A stretch of 11,572 bases of DNA from Candidatus Symbiobacter sp. (GCA_030054015.1 JASGCR010000041.1:1-11572), one strand, 5' to 3'; positions 1-7,380 are shown, numbered from the stretch's first letter. The notes: generated by a model from the sequence alone, not told the origin. Numbers and translations: made by a program.

Positions 1-8
1 CTTGCTAA

Positions 9-30
9 GGCTTTTGCTATCGCAAAAGCC
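9..30. repeat. Stem-loop at window edge, part of a dispersed palindromic repeat
   Basis: A perfect 9-bp stem (GGCTTTTGC, loop TATC, GCAAAAGCC) is flanked by GCTAAG-like and AAGCG bases. This recalls the fourth hairpin of the family C cloverleaf elsewhere in the window (GCTAAG, variable triplet, CTTCG, complementary triplet, CTAAGC). The following bases up to about 56 (ACGCTCAGAATGAC) look like the end of a common bacterial intergenic palindrome type. The copy is cut by the window start, so its family is uncertain. Confidence 0.5.
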
Positions 31-64
31 AAGCGCGGCGACGCTCAGAATGACAATCCGACTA

Positions 65-83
65 CTTAATCAGACCTTCCTTA
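65..83. repeat. Module D copy 1 (short dispersed repeat)
   Basis: The 19-mer CTTAATCAGACCTTCCTTA matches the copy at 7943-7961 at 17 of 19 positions and recurs inverted at 7535-7552, 7715-7734 and 11475-11493. It lies between the edge palindrome and the PAP2 gene. Here, as elsewhere, it marks the border of palindromic repeat DNA. Confidence 0.6.
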
Positions 84-159
84 GGAGGCGAGGCGTGAAA
101 CCACTTCAGTTGGAATCACGACATAATGGCGGCGTGATGCCGCGGCGGATGGCACGAAA

Positions 160-1701
160 ATGACAGAAACCCACGCGCATTTGGCAAAACATACCCATCC
201 CCCACTTGGTCACCCCCTGGGCCGCGTGTCCGTGTGGGATGATCCGGGGCGGTTTGGCAAAATCTGGCTCGGCGTTTTAGGGGCGATGTTTTTGCTGTTT
301 TTATGCTTTCCCAAGCTTGATCTTGGCGTGGCGCGGCAATTATACCTCGGCGACCGCAAATTCTGGCTGAGCGAACAACCCCTCGCGGTGTTCATCCACG
401 AAAATGTGGAGTGGTTGTTGTGGGTGGCTTTGGCGACCCTGGCGGTCATCGGGCTGGCGCGCGTGATGCTAAAGCGGGCAAAATGGTCAGAAATCGGACG
501 CCAAGGGGTGATGGCGGCGGTGGCGGCCCTGGTGGGGCCGGGCCTGGTGGCCAATGCGCTGTTCAAAGATATGTGGGGGCGGGCCAGGCCCTTGCAATTG
601 TTTGAATTTGGCGGGCAATTGAAATTTACCCCGCCTTTGGTGTGGTCGGATCAATGCAGCAGCAATTGTTCCTTTGTTGGCGGTGATGCCGCCCTGGGTT
701 TTTGGTTATTTATTTTCGCTTTTATGGCGGTTTCGACCTGGCGGCGGGCCTTGTTTTGGCTGGCGGTGGCAGTCGGCGGTATTTTGGGCTTGGTGCGCAT
801 CGGGCAAGGGGCGCATTTTCTCTCGGATATTCTTTTTTCCGCTTGGTTCATGTTGGGGGTGAGTTACAGCCTTGCCCAGGTTTTTTCGCCGCATCATACT
901 CAGTGGCATAAAATCAGACTGGGAGTCCAGCGCATCGGTCATTTTCTGGGACAGATGGGGCATGAAATCGCTCATCCGGCCCAGGCGTTGCACCACCAGG
1001 GTTTGCGGCGCAAATTGCCCTATGTTTTGATTTTGATCGCCCTGACCCTGATCCTGGTGGATGTACCCGCCTCGCATTTGGCGTACCAATTATCCCCGGT
1101 ACCCCGCCAGTTCTTTAAAGAAATTTCCGATATTGCTTTGGGGAAATGGTATTTGGTGGGAATGCCGTTACTGGCGGTGATGCTGGTGGCGGCGGCGGCC
1201 GTGATGCGGTTCAGTCGGCATCATCGGGCCGAACGCAAATTGATTAATTGGGTGAGCATTCCCGCCATGATCTGGGTGGCGGTGGTGTTATCGGGGTTGG
1301 CGGCCAATTTGATGAAATGGGTCATCGGGCGTTATCGGCCCGAAGTCTATTTCTTGGCCGGGCCGGACGATGCGCGGTTTGGGCTGCATTATTTCAGTCA
1401 CGCCTATTTGCAAAATTCCTTTCCTTCGGGTCATACGACGACGGCCTTTGCGGTGGCGACCTGTTTGTGGCTGTTTTGGCCGCGTGGTGGTTTCGCATTT
1501 TTGGCCTTTGGTCTGGTGGTGGCGGTCACGCGGGTGTTGGCGGGGGCGCATTGGCCGTCCGATGTGGTGGCGGGCGGGTTTGTTGGCTTTGCCAGCGCGA
1601 TCATGCTGCATCGGATCATGAATAGATACGGCTGGGGCGAGACGATGCTTCTGGCGGGGCAAAAATTTTCGCGGGTACTGCCGAACGAGCCAAGGAGATA
1701 A
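160..1701 (+). CDS. Membrane protein with two tandem PAP2 (type 2 phosphatidic acid phosphatase) domains
   Basis: This 513-aa multi-spanning membrane protein contains two successive PAP2-type phosphatase units. The N-terminal unit has KDMWGRARP (136-144), SFVGGDA (171-177) and R213/H219/D223. The C-terminal unit has KWVIGRYRP (386-394), canonical PSGH (422-425) and R458/H464/D468. In this family the PSGH histidine assists catalysis and the motif 3 histidine is the nucleophile. In the first unit the PSGH position reads VGGD, so aspartate replaces histidine. Many alphaproteobacterial PAP2 proteins, as recalled, carry an SFVSGE-type variant here. PAP2 enzymes usually have about 200-250 residues, so this is a duplication or fusion. 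Likely substrates are lipid phosphates or undecaprenyl diphosphate at the membrane; the exact one cannot be told. The ATG at 160 is the first possible start after an in-frame stop at 124. No strong Shine-Dalgarno is visible. trxB follows 44 bp downstream. Confidence 0.88.
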   Translation: MTETHAHLAKHTHPPLGHPLGRVSVWDDPGRFGKIWLGVLGAMFLLFLCFPKLDLGVARQLYLGDRKFWLSEQPLAVFIHENVEWLLWVALATLAVIGLARVMLKRAKWSEIGRQGVMAAVAALVGPGLVANALFKDMWGRARPLQLFEFGGQLKFTPPLVWSDQCSSNCSFVGGDAALGFWLFIFAFMAVSTWRRALFWLAVAVGGILGLVRIGQGAHFLSDILFSAWFMLGVSYSLAQVFSPHHTQWHKIRLGVQRIGHFLGQMGHEIAHPAQALHHQGLRRKLPYVLILIALTLILVDVPASHLAYQLSPVPRQFFKEISDIALGKWYLVGMPLLAVMLVAAAAVMRFSRHHRAERKLINWVSIPAMIWVAVVLSGLAANLMKWVIGRYRPEVYFLAGPDDARFGLHYFSHAYLQNSFPSGHTTTAFAVATCLWLFWPRGGFAFLAFGLVVAVTRVLAGAHWPSDVVAGGFVGFASAIMLHRIMNRYGWGETMLLAGQKFSRVLPNEPRR

Positions 1702-1745
1702 TCCCGCTTTTGCGCGAGATCACCGCGCCACAGGATGGAGTTGCC

Positions 1746-2732
1746 ATGAAACCTCTGAACCCACCCGCTTCCGCCACGCCGCTCCACCGCGCGGAAAATT
1801 TGCTGATATTGGGGTCGGGGCCGGCCGGCTATACCGCCGCGATTTATGCCGCCCGCGCCAATTTGGCCCCGGTCTTATTAACCGGTTTGACGCCCGGCGG
1901 ACAATTGACGGTGACGACCGAAGTTGAAAATTACCCAGGCTTTGCCGAACCGATTATGGGGCCGCAATTGATGCAGCAGATGCGGGCGCAGGCCGAACGC
2001 TATGGCACGATTGTCCTCGACGACATCATCATCCGCGTCGATTTTGCCGCTTCGCCTTATGGCTTGGTGGCGGATTCTGGCACCGAATTCCGCGCCAAAG
2101 CGGTGATTATTGCCACCGGGGCGCAGGCGCGTTGGCTGGGGATTCCCTCCGAAGAGCATTTTCGCGGTTTTGGCGTGTCGGCCTGCGCCACTTGTGACGG
2201 GTTTTTCTTTCGCAACAAGCGGGTGGCGGTGATTGGCGGCGGCAACAGCGCGGTCGAAGAAGCCCTGTATCTGACCCATCACGCCGCCGAGGTGATTTTA
2301 ATCCATCGCCGCGATAGCTTGCGGGCGGAACGAATATTGCAAGACCGTTTGATGAAACACCCCAAAATTACGGTGATGTGGAACCAAGAAGTTTTGGAAG
2401 TTATCGGCACCGACGCGCCGCGCAAAGTCACTGGCGTTAAATTGCGCTCAATTTCAGACAAAGCCCATCCGGTCGAACAGACCCTCGCCGTCGATGGGGT
2501 GTTTGTGGCAATTGGTCACGAACCCGCCACGTCCCTGTTCCGCGGGCAATTGCCGATGGATAAAGGAGGCTATTTATTGTCCGCACCAGATTCCACCATC
2601 ACCGCCAAGCCTGGCATTTTCGCCGCCGGCGATGTCAAAGACAAAATCTTTCGCCAGGCCGTGACGGCGGCGGGAATGGGCTGTATGGCGGCATTGGAAG
2701 CGGAAAAATATCTTGCGCAATGGGAGGGGTAA
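1746..2732 (+). CDS. trxB: Thioredoxin reductase (thioredoxin-disulfide reductase)
   Basis: The product is a 328-aa FAD/NADPH flavoprotein that reduces thioredoxin in the cytoplasm. It shows the FAD-binding GSGPAG (23-28), the redox-active CATC (147-150), the NADPH-binding GGGNSA (164-169) and the C-terminal FAD motif FAAGDV (292-297), in the order and spacing of bacterial TrxB. The length is normal. A TTG at 1710 would add 12 residues, but the ATG at 1746 is preferred because GGATGGAG lies just upstream and the extra residues are not TrxB-like. It starts 44 bp after the PAP2 gene and may share its transcript. A LysR regulator gene follows on the same strand after a 300-bp gap with two palindromes. 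The trxB-LysR neighbourhood is, as recalled, common in Alphaproteobacteria. Confidence 0.95.
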   Translation: MKPLNPPASATPLHRAENLLILGSGPAGYTAAIYAARANLAPVLLTGLTPGGQLTVTTEVENYPGFAEPIMGPQLMQQMRAQAERYGTIVLDDIIIRVDFAASPYGLVADSGTEFRAKAVIIATGAQARWLGIPSEEHFRGFGVSACATCDGFFFRNKRVAVIGGGNSAVEEALYLTHHAAEVILIHRRDSLRAERILQDRLMKHPKITVMWNQEVLEVIGTDAPRKVTGVKLRSISDKAHPVEQTLAVDGVFVAIGHEPATSLFRGQLPMDKGGYLLSAPDSTITAKPGIFAAGDVKDKIFRQAVTAAGMGCMAALEAEKYLAQWEG

Positions 2733-2761
2733 CCTTCGTAAAAAAAGAGCGTCAAAAAGGG

Positions 2762-2836
2762 GAGCGTCATTACCCGCCGCCTTATTCGTGTAACGAATAA
2801 GGCGAGTCGGGTAATCCCCCAGGCGTATTATTCCCC
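2762..2836. repeat. Family A palindromic repeat, copy A1 (variable core)
   Basis: The constant left end GAGCGTCATTACCCGCC (2762-2778) and constant right end beginning GAGTCGGGTAATCCCCC (2804 onward, to about 2836) are identical to copy A2 at 7456-7534. Between them is a copy-specific perfect stem, CGCCTTATTCG / CGAATAAGGCG (2778-2788 and 2794-2804), with loop TGTAA. The outer bases ATTACCCG and CGGGTAAT also pair. The layout recalls Neisseria dRS3 elements, which have conserved ends and a variable middle, but no relationship is claimed. Confidence 0.85.
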
Positions 2837-2845
2837 AAAACTCAT

Positions 2846-2891
2846 GGGGGATTCCCCGCCGTTTGCTGCGCAAACGGCGGGGAATGACGCG
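2846..2891. repeat. Family A palindromic repeat, inverted copy A3; possible terminator
   Basis: A 15-bp perfect stem (left arm 2851-2865, right arm 2871-2885) encloses CTGCG. Read on the minus strand it has GCGTCATTCCCCGCC and then ends in GGAATCCCCC, matching the family A ends with about one change in the left block. Its core arm is GTTTG/CAAAC, unlike A1 or A2. Six T residues follow at 2893-2898, so the hairpin could also end transcription from trxB. The T run is offset from the stem, which makes the terminator role uncertain. Confidence 0.7.
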
Positions 2892-2941
2892 CTTTTTTGG
2901 GGAATATTACTCATGGGCCTGTCAACCGACATGGAATATAC

Positions 2942-2971
2942 AGTGATTTTTTCATACGCATAATGTATAAA
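2942..2971 (+). promoter_or_regulatory. Weak candidate promoter for the LysR gene
   Basis: TATAAA (2966-2971), followed by AT, is a reasonable -10 box in a locally AT-rich stretch. The best -35 (AGTGAT or GTGATT around 2942-2948) is poor. It would give a leader of about 55 nt before the ATG at 3034. This is based on consensus resemblance only. Confidence 0.25.
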
Positions 2972-3033
2972 ATAATTAGAGTCAGGGCTAGGCAGGCCGA
3001 CAATACTGGCGCCAGGGTGTGGGGAGCAGAAAA

Positions 3034-3927
3034 ATGCTGGATTGGGACAAATTGCGGGTCTTTTTGGCGACGGCTGAGGCGGGCAGCTTTACCCATGCCG
3101 GCGAGATATTGCAAATCAGCCAATCTTCGGTCAGTCGGCAAATCAACGCCCTCGAAGAATCATTGGGGGTGCATTTGTTCCACCGTCATGCGCGGGGATT
3201 AATCGTCACCGAACAGGGCGAAGTGCTGCTGTCCACCACCAAGGAAATATTCGACAAATTGGCCTTTGCCGAGGCCCGCATCCAAGAATCAATGGTCGAG
3301 GCGCAGGGAAGTTTGCGCGTGACCACCACCGTGACCTTTGGCGCCACCTGGTTGTCGACCCGCATCGCCGAATTTATGGAAATTTATCCGAAAATTGCCC
3401 TGACTTTGCGCGTCGATGATCGGGAACTTGATTTGGGGATGCGCGAGGCCGATGTGGCGGTGCGCCTGACCCCGCCGCGCCAGGTCGGACTCATTCAACG
3501 GCAATTAACCGTGTTTCATTTCCAGCTTTATGCGGCGCAATCTTATTTGGATCGCTTTGGTACGCCGAAATCGCTCGCCGAATTGAGCCAACATCGTTTG
3601 GTGACTTATGGCGAGGAGGCGGGCGAGGCCCCGTTTGAAGGGGTCGATTGGATTGTCACGGCGGGGGGGCATGATTTGTCCGACCGGGTGGTGCTGCGGG
3701 TCAATAATTTCACCGCTTTGCATGGGGTGATCGCCACCGGGGGCGGGATCGGCTTATTGCCCGAATATTTGGCCCGAAATGATGCACGGCTGGTGCCGGT
3801 TTTGCCCGAAAATGCGCCGCCATCAGTGCCGGCTTATTTCGTTTATCCCGAAGAATTGCGGCAATCCAAACGCATCGGGGTGTTGCGCGATTTCTTGCTT
3901 AAAAAAGTGGCCGAGAACCCGTTTTGA
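3034..3927 (+). CDS. LysR-family transcriptional regulator
   Basis: The product is a 297-aa LysR-type regulator. Residues 3-61 form the winged helix-turn-helix (FLATAEAGSFTHAGEIL, then SQSSVSRQINALEESLGVHL, then FHRHARGLIVTEQGE). A linker helix follows, and an effector-binding domain spans about residues 90-295. The N-terminal sequence is very like a recalled alphaproteobacterial LysR type encoded beside trxB. Its effector and targets cannot be read from the sequence. The ATG at 3034 is chosen over an in-frame GTG at 3019 because GGGGAG (3021-3026) sits 7 bases upstream and the usual LysR start is near the LDWDKLRVF motif. The gene ends only 6 bp from the stop of the convergent coiled-coil gene, with no hairpin between them, so the two transcripts probably overlap at their 3' ends. 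Confidence 0.92.
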   Translation: MLDWDKLRVFLATAEAGSFTHAGEILQISQSSVSRQINALEESLGVHLFHRHARGLIVTEQGEVLLSTTKEIFDKLAFAEARIQESMVEAQGSLRVTTTVTFGATWLSTRIAEFMEIYPKIALTLRVDDRELDLGMREADVAVRLTPPRQVGLIQRQLTVFHFQLYAAQSYLDRFGTPKSLAELSQHRLVTYGEEAGEAPFEGVDWIVTAGGHDLSDRVVLRVNNFTALHGVIATGGGIGLLPEYLARNDARLVPVLPENAPPSVPAYFVYPEELRQSKRIGVLRDFLLKKVAENPF

Positions 3928-3933
3928 GCCTGG

Positions 3934-4785
3934 CTATAATTTCGTCCATATTCCCCGCAAAACCCAGCTAAACAGGCCGATAATCACGACCGAGGCGGCG
4001 ATTCCGCCCTCAACCCAACGCTGATGGAAACGGACATTATCGACTTTGATTTCAAATTTAGTGTAGCGTTCATCTTGGAGGCGGATGATCGCCGATAACT
4101 CGCCCACATTTATGGCCAATTGGTTGACGGCATGTTCCAATGAGGCAATACGGGCATCCTGGGCTGTCATGCGATCACTTTGCCCTTTGATTAAATTGGC
4201 AAGTCCGTCCAATTTTAACTCAAATTGTTCAGACTGTCCCTTTAGCCGCAGATCGAAATACTCGGACTGCGCCTTCATAAGATTGGCCAGACCGTCCAAT
4301 TTTAGATCAAATTGCTCGGCCTGTTGTTTCAGTAGCAGATCGAAATGATCGCCCTGCGCCTTCATAAGATTGGTCAGACCGTCCAATTTTAGGTCAAATT
4401 GCGCTGCCATCTCTTTCATGCGGTGATCAAATTGCGCCGCATCCGCTTTAAGACGTTGGTCAAATTGCCCCGCATCCGCTTTAAGACGTTGGTCAAGTTG
4501 CACCGCATCCGCTTTAAGACGTTGGTCAAACTGCGCCGCATCCGCTTTAAGACGTTGGTCAAATTGTACCGCCATTTCCTTCATGCGGTAATCAAACTGC
4601 GTCGCCTGGTCTTTCATCTGCTGATCAAATTCGTGAAAGCGGCGGTCGGTGGTTTGCTCGAAACTGGTGAGGCGTTCAAATAACGCATCAAGCTTGGCAT
4701 CAACCTTGCCCAAAGCCCGCCCCACCGAAAAATTCTCGGTCAGGTTTTGATTTTGATCTTGGTTTGGCTCTTGCGGCGTCGTCAT
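3934..4785 (-). CDS. Tail-anchored coiled-coil protein with 11- and 29-residue repeats
   Basis: No named family is recognised with confidence. The 283-aa product has an N-terminal Gln/Asn-rich stretch. Seven 11-residue repeats follow (53-129, consensus FDQRLKADAAQ), four of them near-identical (75-118). Next come two full and one partial 29-residue repeats (130-206, starting FDLKLDGLANLMKAQ). A further helical region and a single hydrophobic segment (about 260-276, GGIAASVVIIGLFSWVL) precede the short tail RGIWTKL. Eleven-residue periodicity is typical of long coiled coils, and the layout suggests a membrane-tethered rod facing the cytoplasm. A distant resemblance to DUF1640 coiled-coil proteins is possible but unverified. 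The ATG at 4785 is preferred over a GTG at 4851 because AAGGA lies 10 bases upstream. The gene follows the Smr gene by 87 bp on the same strand and converges on the LysR gene. Confidence 0.75.
   Translation of the reverse strand: MTTPQEPNQDQNQNLTENFSVGRALGKVDAKLDALFERLTSFEQTTDRRFHEFDQQMKDQATQFDYRMKEMAVQFDQRLKADAAQFDQRLKADAVQLDQRLKADAGQFDQRLKADAAQFDHRMKEMAAQFDLKLDGLTNLMKAQGDHFDLLLKQQAEQFDLKLDGLANLMKAQSEYFDLRLKGQSEQFELKLDGLANLIKGQSDRMTAQDARIASLEHAVNQLAINVGELSAIIRLQDERYTKFEIKVDNVRFHQRWVEGGIAASVVIIGLFSWVLRGIWTKL
4168..4398 (-). repeat. 87-bp in-gene tandem repeats (2 full units and a partial third)
   Basis: Period 87 bp (29 codons). For example, CTTCATAAGATTGG recurs at 4273 and 4360 on the plus strand. 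These units encode FDLKLDGLTNLMKAQ and its relatives in the coiled-coil protein. The third unit, nearest the gene's 3' end, is partial and more diverged. Confidence 0.8.
4399..4629 (-). repeat. 33-bp in-gene tandem repeats (7 units, 4 near-identical)
   Basis: Seven units of 33 bp encode 11-residue repeats. The four central units (4432-4563) share the plus-strand string GCATCCGCTTTAAGACGTTG without change and differ mostly near the TTG-C position. Such identity in a repeat tract suggests recent in-frame expansion and possible copy-number variation between strains. Confidence 0.9.
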
Positions 4786-4872
4786 GGCGACCGATTCCTT
4801 GAATAATTTCGTCCCGATTTCATTTTTGAACCCAATGCGCGATCTTACCACACCGCGAGTTTGCGGGTAAAG

Positions 4873-5517
4873 TCAAAAAATCTCCGTCGCGCTGTCCGAT
4901 CTTTGCCGCCGCAACAACACATACCAGGCCCCGCTGCCGCCATCTTGGGGGGTGGCGGTTGACAGGGCCAGCACCTGATGCGCCAGGTCTTTCTCTTGCA
5001 GCCAACGGGGTAATTCGCTGCGCAAATTGGGAGCCTGGGCATGATAAGCGGCGGGGTTATCTTCCCCGTCGCTAAATTGTCGCCCTTTGCCGGTGATGAT
5101 GAGGACGCAGCGCATTTGCCGCAAAAAGGCGCGGGCCAAAAATTGCCGCACCGCCAGCCGCCCTTGTTCCAAGCGCATCCCGTGCAAATCCAACCGCGCC
5201 TCAATCGGGATTTGGCCGCGCATCAAGCGGCGACGCAGATTCTTGTCCATCTGTTGCGATGAATTTCTGGCCGTGACGGATGTGACGGATGTGCCGGAAT
5301 CGTTTGCTTGCGGCGGCGATGGCGGTGGCGCGATGGGCGGGCGCGGCTTAAAATTTTTGACCAATGGCAATGGGGCTAAAGTTACGGTGGGGGAATTTGC
5401 CGCCTCTGTCGTCGATGTGCCGCGACCCTGCGATTTACGTTTAAGCGGAGAAAATTGTGCGGCCACTTGGTGCCATAATTCCCGTTCGGCATCATTAGGG
5501 AAGCGGGGTTTGGACAT
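4873..5517 (-). CDS. Smr-domain protein (MutS2 C-terminal-like)
   Basis: The 214-aa product has a low-complexity N-terminal half including a proline run (PPIAPPPSPPQ, 61-71) and a C-terminal Smr domain from about residue 105. The domain shows the hallmark LDLHG (109-113), then TGKG (142-145) and a closing GAWYVLLRR (196-204). Smr domains bind nucleic acid and many act as nucleases on branched or RNA substrates. The role of this stand-alone alphaproteobacterial type is not established by the sequence. The longer open frame upstream is only a shadow of the LUD gene. The ATG at 5517 starts a plausible Smr N-terminus (MSKPRFPNDAERELW) and overlaps the end of the LUD gene by 23 bp, so translation is probably coupled. 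No clear Shine-Dalgarno is present, which fits coupling. Confidence 0.88.
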   Translation of the reverse strand: MSKPRFPNDAERELWHQVAAQFSPLKRKSQGRGTSTTEAANSPTVTLAPLPLVKNFKPRPPIAPPPSPPQANDSGTSVTSVTARNSSQQMDKNLRRRLMRGQIPIEARLDLHGMRLEQGRLAVRQFLARAFLRQMRCVLIITGKGRQFSDGEDNPAAYHAQAPNLRSELPRWLQEKDLAHQVLALSTATPQDGGSGAWYVLLRRQRSDSATEIF

Positions 5518-6343
5518 GGGGGGACACCAGGAAAATATGTAATTCGACTGGCCCATGCGCCCCCAACAGGATTTTTCCCTCAATATCCGCCGTGCGCGAT
5601 GGGCCGGTGATGATATTGATGAGACGCGGATCACGGGCGTGGTTATGGGTTGGCGATGGCTCGCCGCCGCGTTGCTGCCCTTTTTGCCCCCCTCTTTTTT
5701 GCTGCCGCCATTTTTGCCCCCGCCATTTATGCCAGGCGGCCTCAAGGCTTGGCACAATATCCGCCGCGGACAAAATCACCACCGCATAATCGCCCAGGAA
5801 ATTGAGACTGGTCGGATGATCGGGGGACGAGCATACCATCACACTGCCGGTCTCGGCAATGCCGGCAAAGGCTTGTTGTACCGCAATGGTGGCCCCGCCG
5901 CGTATGGCCCCAAAATGCGGGGTTAAGGGAGGTATCTGATGCCAGGGCAGGTCACGCAATGCGCCAGCCACCGCCAGGCTGATGGCGGCATTCACTTTGG
6001 GCTGGATCGTTGCCGAGAGCGCGGCCAGATGGTTGGGAATTTCGGCCAGATTGGCAATTGGGGTAATTTTGACATTGATCGCCGCGGTCATGCGCAAAAA
6101 CAACGCCACCAGGGCTTGAGGGTCATGGGCGGCACTTAACCGCGACAAGACCGGGGCGGGGCGGTGCGCCTCAAGCCGTTGCCTCAAATTATCGGGCGAT
6201 ATATCATCAGGCGATAAATTATCGGGCGATAATGCAGCCGACGCACCCGCCTGGCCCGCGAGATCACGCCGCCGCCCCAAGGATGCGCGAATTTTGCTGA
6301 GAATCATCTCGCGCTGGGGATCATTGGGGTGGGCGGCGGTCAT
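5495..6343 (-). CDS. LUD-domain protein, LutC/YkgG-like
   Basis: The 282-aa product carries the LUD domain of LutC-type proteins. Visible motifs are GAIRGGATIAV (145-155), GIAETGSVMV (161-170), and TGPSRTADIEG (246-256) followed by GAHGP (261-265). LutC normally works with LutA and LutB in lactate oxidation, but neither neighbour is here, so the substrate is open. The protein is longer than typical family members, for two visible reasons: an acidic tandem motif SPDNLSPDDISPDNL (39-53), and a basic Lys/Arg/Gln/Gly-rich insert at about 205-237 just before the TGPSRT motif. The ATG at 6343 is chosen because GGAG lies 7 bases upstream and it starts 4 bp after the cysK stop. The gene overlaps the Smr gene by 23 bp, so cysK, LUD and Smr form one minus-strand transcription unit. 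Confidence 0.87.
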   Translation of the reverse strand: MTAAHPNDPQREMILSKIRASLGRRRDLAGQAGASAALSPDNLSPDDISPDNLRQRLEAHRPAPVLSRLSAAHDPQALVALFLRMTAAINVKITPIANLAEIPNHLAALSATIQPKVNAAISLAVAGALRDLPWHQIPPLTPHFGAIRGGATIAVQQAFAGIAETGSVMVCSSPDHPTSLNFLGDYAVVILSAADIVPSLEAAWHKWRGQKWRQQKRGGQKGQQRGGEPSPTHNHARDPRLINIITGPSRTADIEGKILLGAHGPVELHIFLVSPHVQTPLP

Positions 6344-6347
6344 TGGG

Positions 6348-7310
6348 TTACTCCAACCCTTCAAACAAAGCGGTTGAGAGGTACCGTTCGGCACTAGACG
6401 GCAAAATCACCAAAATCCGCGCCGATTTCATGGCCGGGCGGCGGGCGATTTCGAGAGCGGCGGCCAGGGCGGCCCCGGATGAAATCCCGACTGGAATGCC
6501 TTCCTGGGCGGCCAAAGCCCGCGCCTGGCGAAAGGCCGTGTCATTGGCGATGCCGATGACTTCGTTGATCAGGCTGCGATCCAGAATGGACGGCACAAAC
6601 CCGGCGCCAATGCCTTGGATTTTGTGCGGGCCGGGGCTGCCGCCGGACAAAACCGGACTGTCTTCGGGTTCGACCGCGGCAATGTGCAATTTGGGCAGGG
6701 CTTTTTTCAGTTCGCCGCCAGCCCCGGTCAAGGTACCGCCAGTGCCGACCCCAGAGACAAACACATCCAATTTGCCGCCGGTATCCGCCAAAATTTCTGG
6801 GGCGGTGGTGACGCGGTGAATGGCCGGATTGGCGGGATTGTTGAATTGTTGCAACATGATGGCCCCTGGGGTGTCATTGACCAATTGCTCGGCGGCGGCA
6901 ATCGCCCCGCGCATCCCCTGGGCCGCGGGGGTCAGGCGCAAATCCGCCCCCAATAGGCGCAAAATTTTCCGCCGTTCCAAGGACATGGATTCGGGCATGG
7001 TGAGTATGAGTTTTATCCCCTTGGCGGCGCAGACAAAGGCCAAGGCAATGCCGGTATTGCCGGAAGTGGGTTCGACCAAAACCGTGTCTTTGGTAAAGGG
7101 CTTTTCTTTCTCGGCGGCGGCGATCATCGCCAGACCAATCCGATCCTTGACCGAGGATAAGGGATTGAAAAATTCCAATTTGCCCAAGATTTCGGCCTCG
7201 ACCCCCGCCTGTTTGGCGAAGCGCGACAGCCGCACAATCGGCGTGTGACCAATCGTATCCAAGATCGAATCGTAAATTTTGCCCCGGAAATTTTGCGTGT
7301 CTTTTGTCAT
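6348..7310 (-). CDS. cysK: Cysteine synthase A (O-acetylserine sulfhydrylase)
   Basis: This 320-aa PLP enzyme makes cysteine from O-acetylserine and sulfide in the cytoplasm. Its PLP lysine is K55 in SSVKDRIG. PTSGNTG (81-87) is the substrate-binding loop and GVGTGGT (187-193) is the phosphate-binding loop. GISSGA (275-280) and the C-terminal ERYLSTALF fit the CysK/CysM fold, and the length matches CysK better than CysM. One variation is PSSAERYLST where PDSGERYLST is usual. The ATG at 7310 has AAGGGTGGA upstream on the minus strand. It is the first gene of the cysK-LUD-Smr run, with a candidate promoter 70-100 bp upstream. No cysE neighbour or recognisable riboswitch is seen. Cysteine also feeds Fe-S cluster assembly, but the suf genes lie on the other strand beyond the repeat mosaic. 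Confidence 0.94.
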   Translation of the reverse strand: MTKDTQNFRGKIYDSILDTIGHTPIVRLSRFAKQAGVEAEILGKLEFFNPLSSVKDRIGLAMIAAAEKEKPFTKDTVLVEPTSGNTGIALAFVCAAKGIKLILTMPESMSLERRKILRLLGADLRLTPAAQGMRGAIAAAEQLVNDTPGAIMLQQFNNPANPAIHRVTTAPEILADTGGKLDVFVSGVGTGGTLTGAGGELKKALPKLHIAAVEPEDSPVLSGGSPGPHKIQGIGAGFVPSILDRSLINEVIGIANDTAFRQARALAAQEGIPVGISSGAALAAALEIARRPAMKSARILVILPSSAERYLSTALFEGLE

Positions 7311-7380
7311 AATCCACCCTTTGCGTCAGAAATCAAGCCTTCGGCATCAATTTAAGGCCAAGTTTAAGCCCCCGTCAATA

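Noticed and set aside
706..1089. Minus-strand open frame of 127 codons inside the PAP2 gene, and similar frames under trxB, cysK and sufB
   Set aside because: These are shadows of clearly coding plus- or minus-strand genes, with no family resemblance and compositions typical of antisense frames.
4395..4629. Regular 33-bp repeats considered as a CRISPR array
   Set aside because: The units are contiguous with no spacers, stay in one reading frame and encode 11-residue coiled-coil repeats; no cas genes are near.
4786..4872. Upstream GTG start (4851) of the coiled-coil gene, or a separate small gene
   Set aside because: The ATG at 4785 has a better Shine-Dalgarno and the added residues have no repeat or domain character; no separate frame with a start signal was seen.
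5518..5757. 80-residue N-terminal extension of the Smr protein
   Set aside because: The segment lies wholly within the LUD gene in another frame and is Gly/Lys/Ser-rich noise; the ATG at 5517 gives a normal Smr protein.
6344..6394. 17-residue N-terminal extension of the LUD protein
   Set aside because: It overlaps the end of cysK, and the ATG at 6343 has a well-spaced GGAG.
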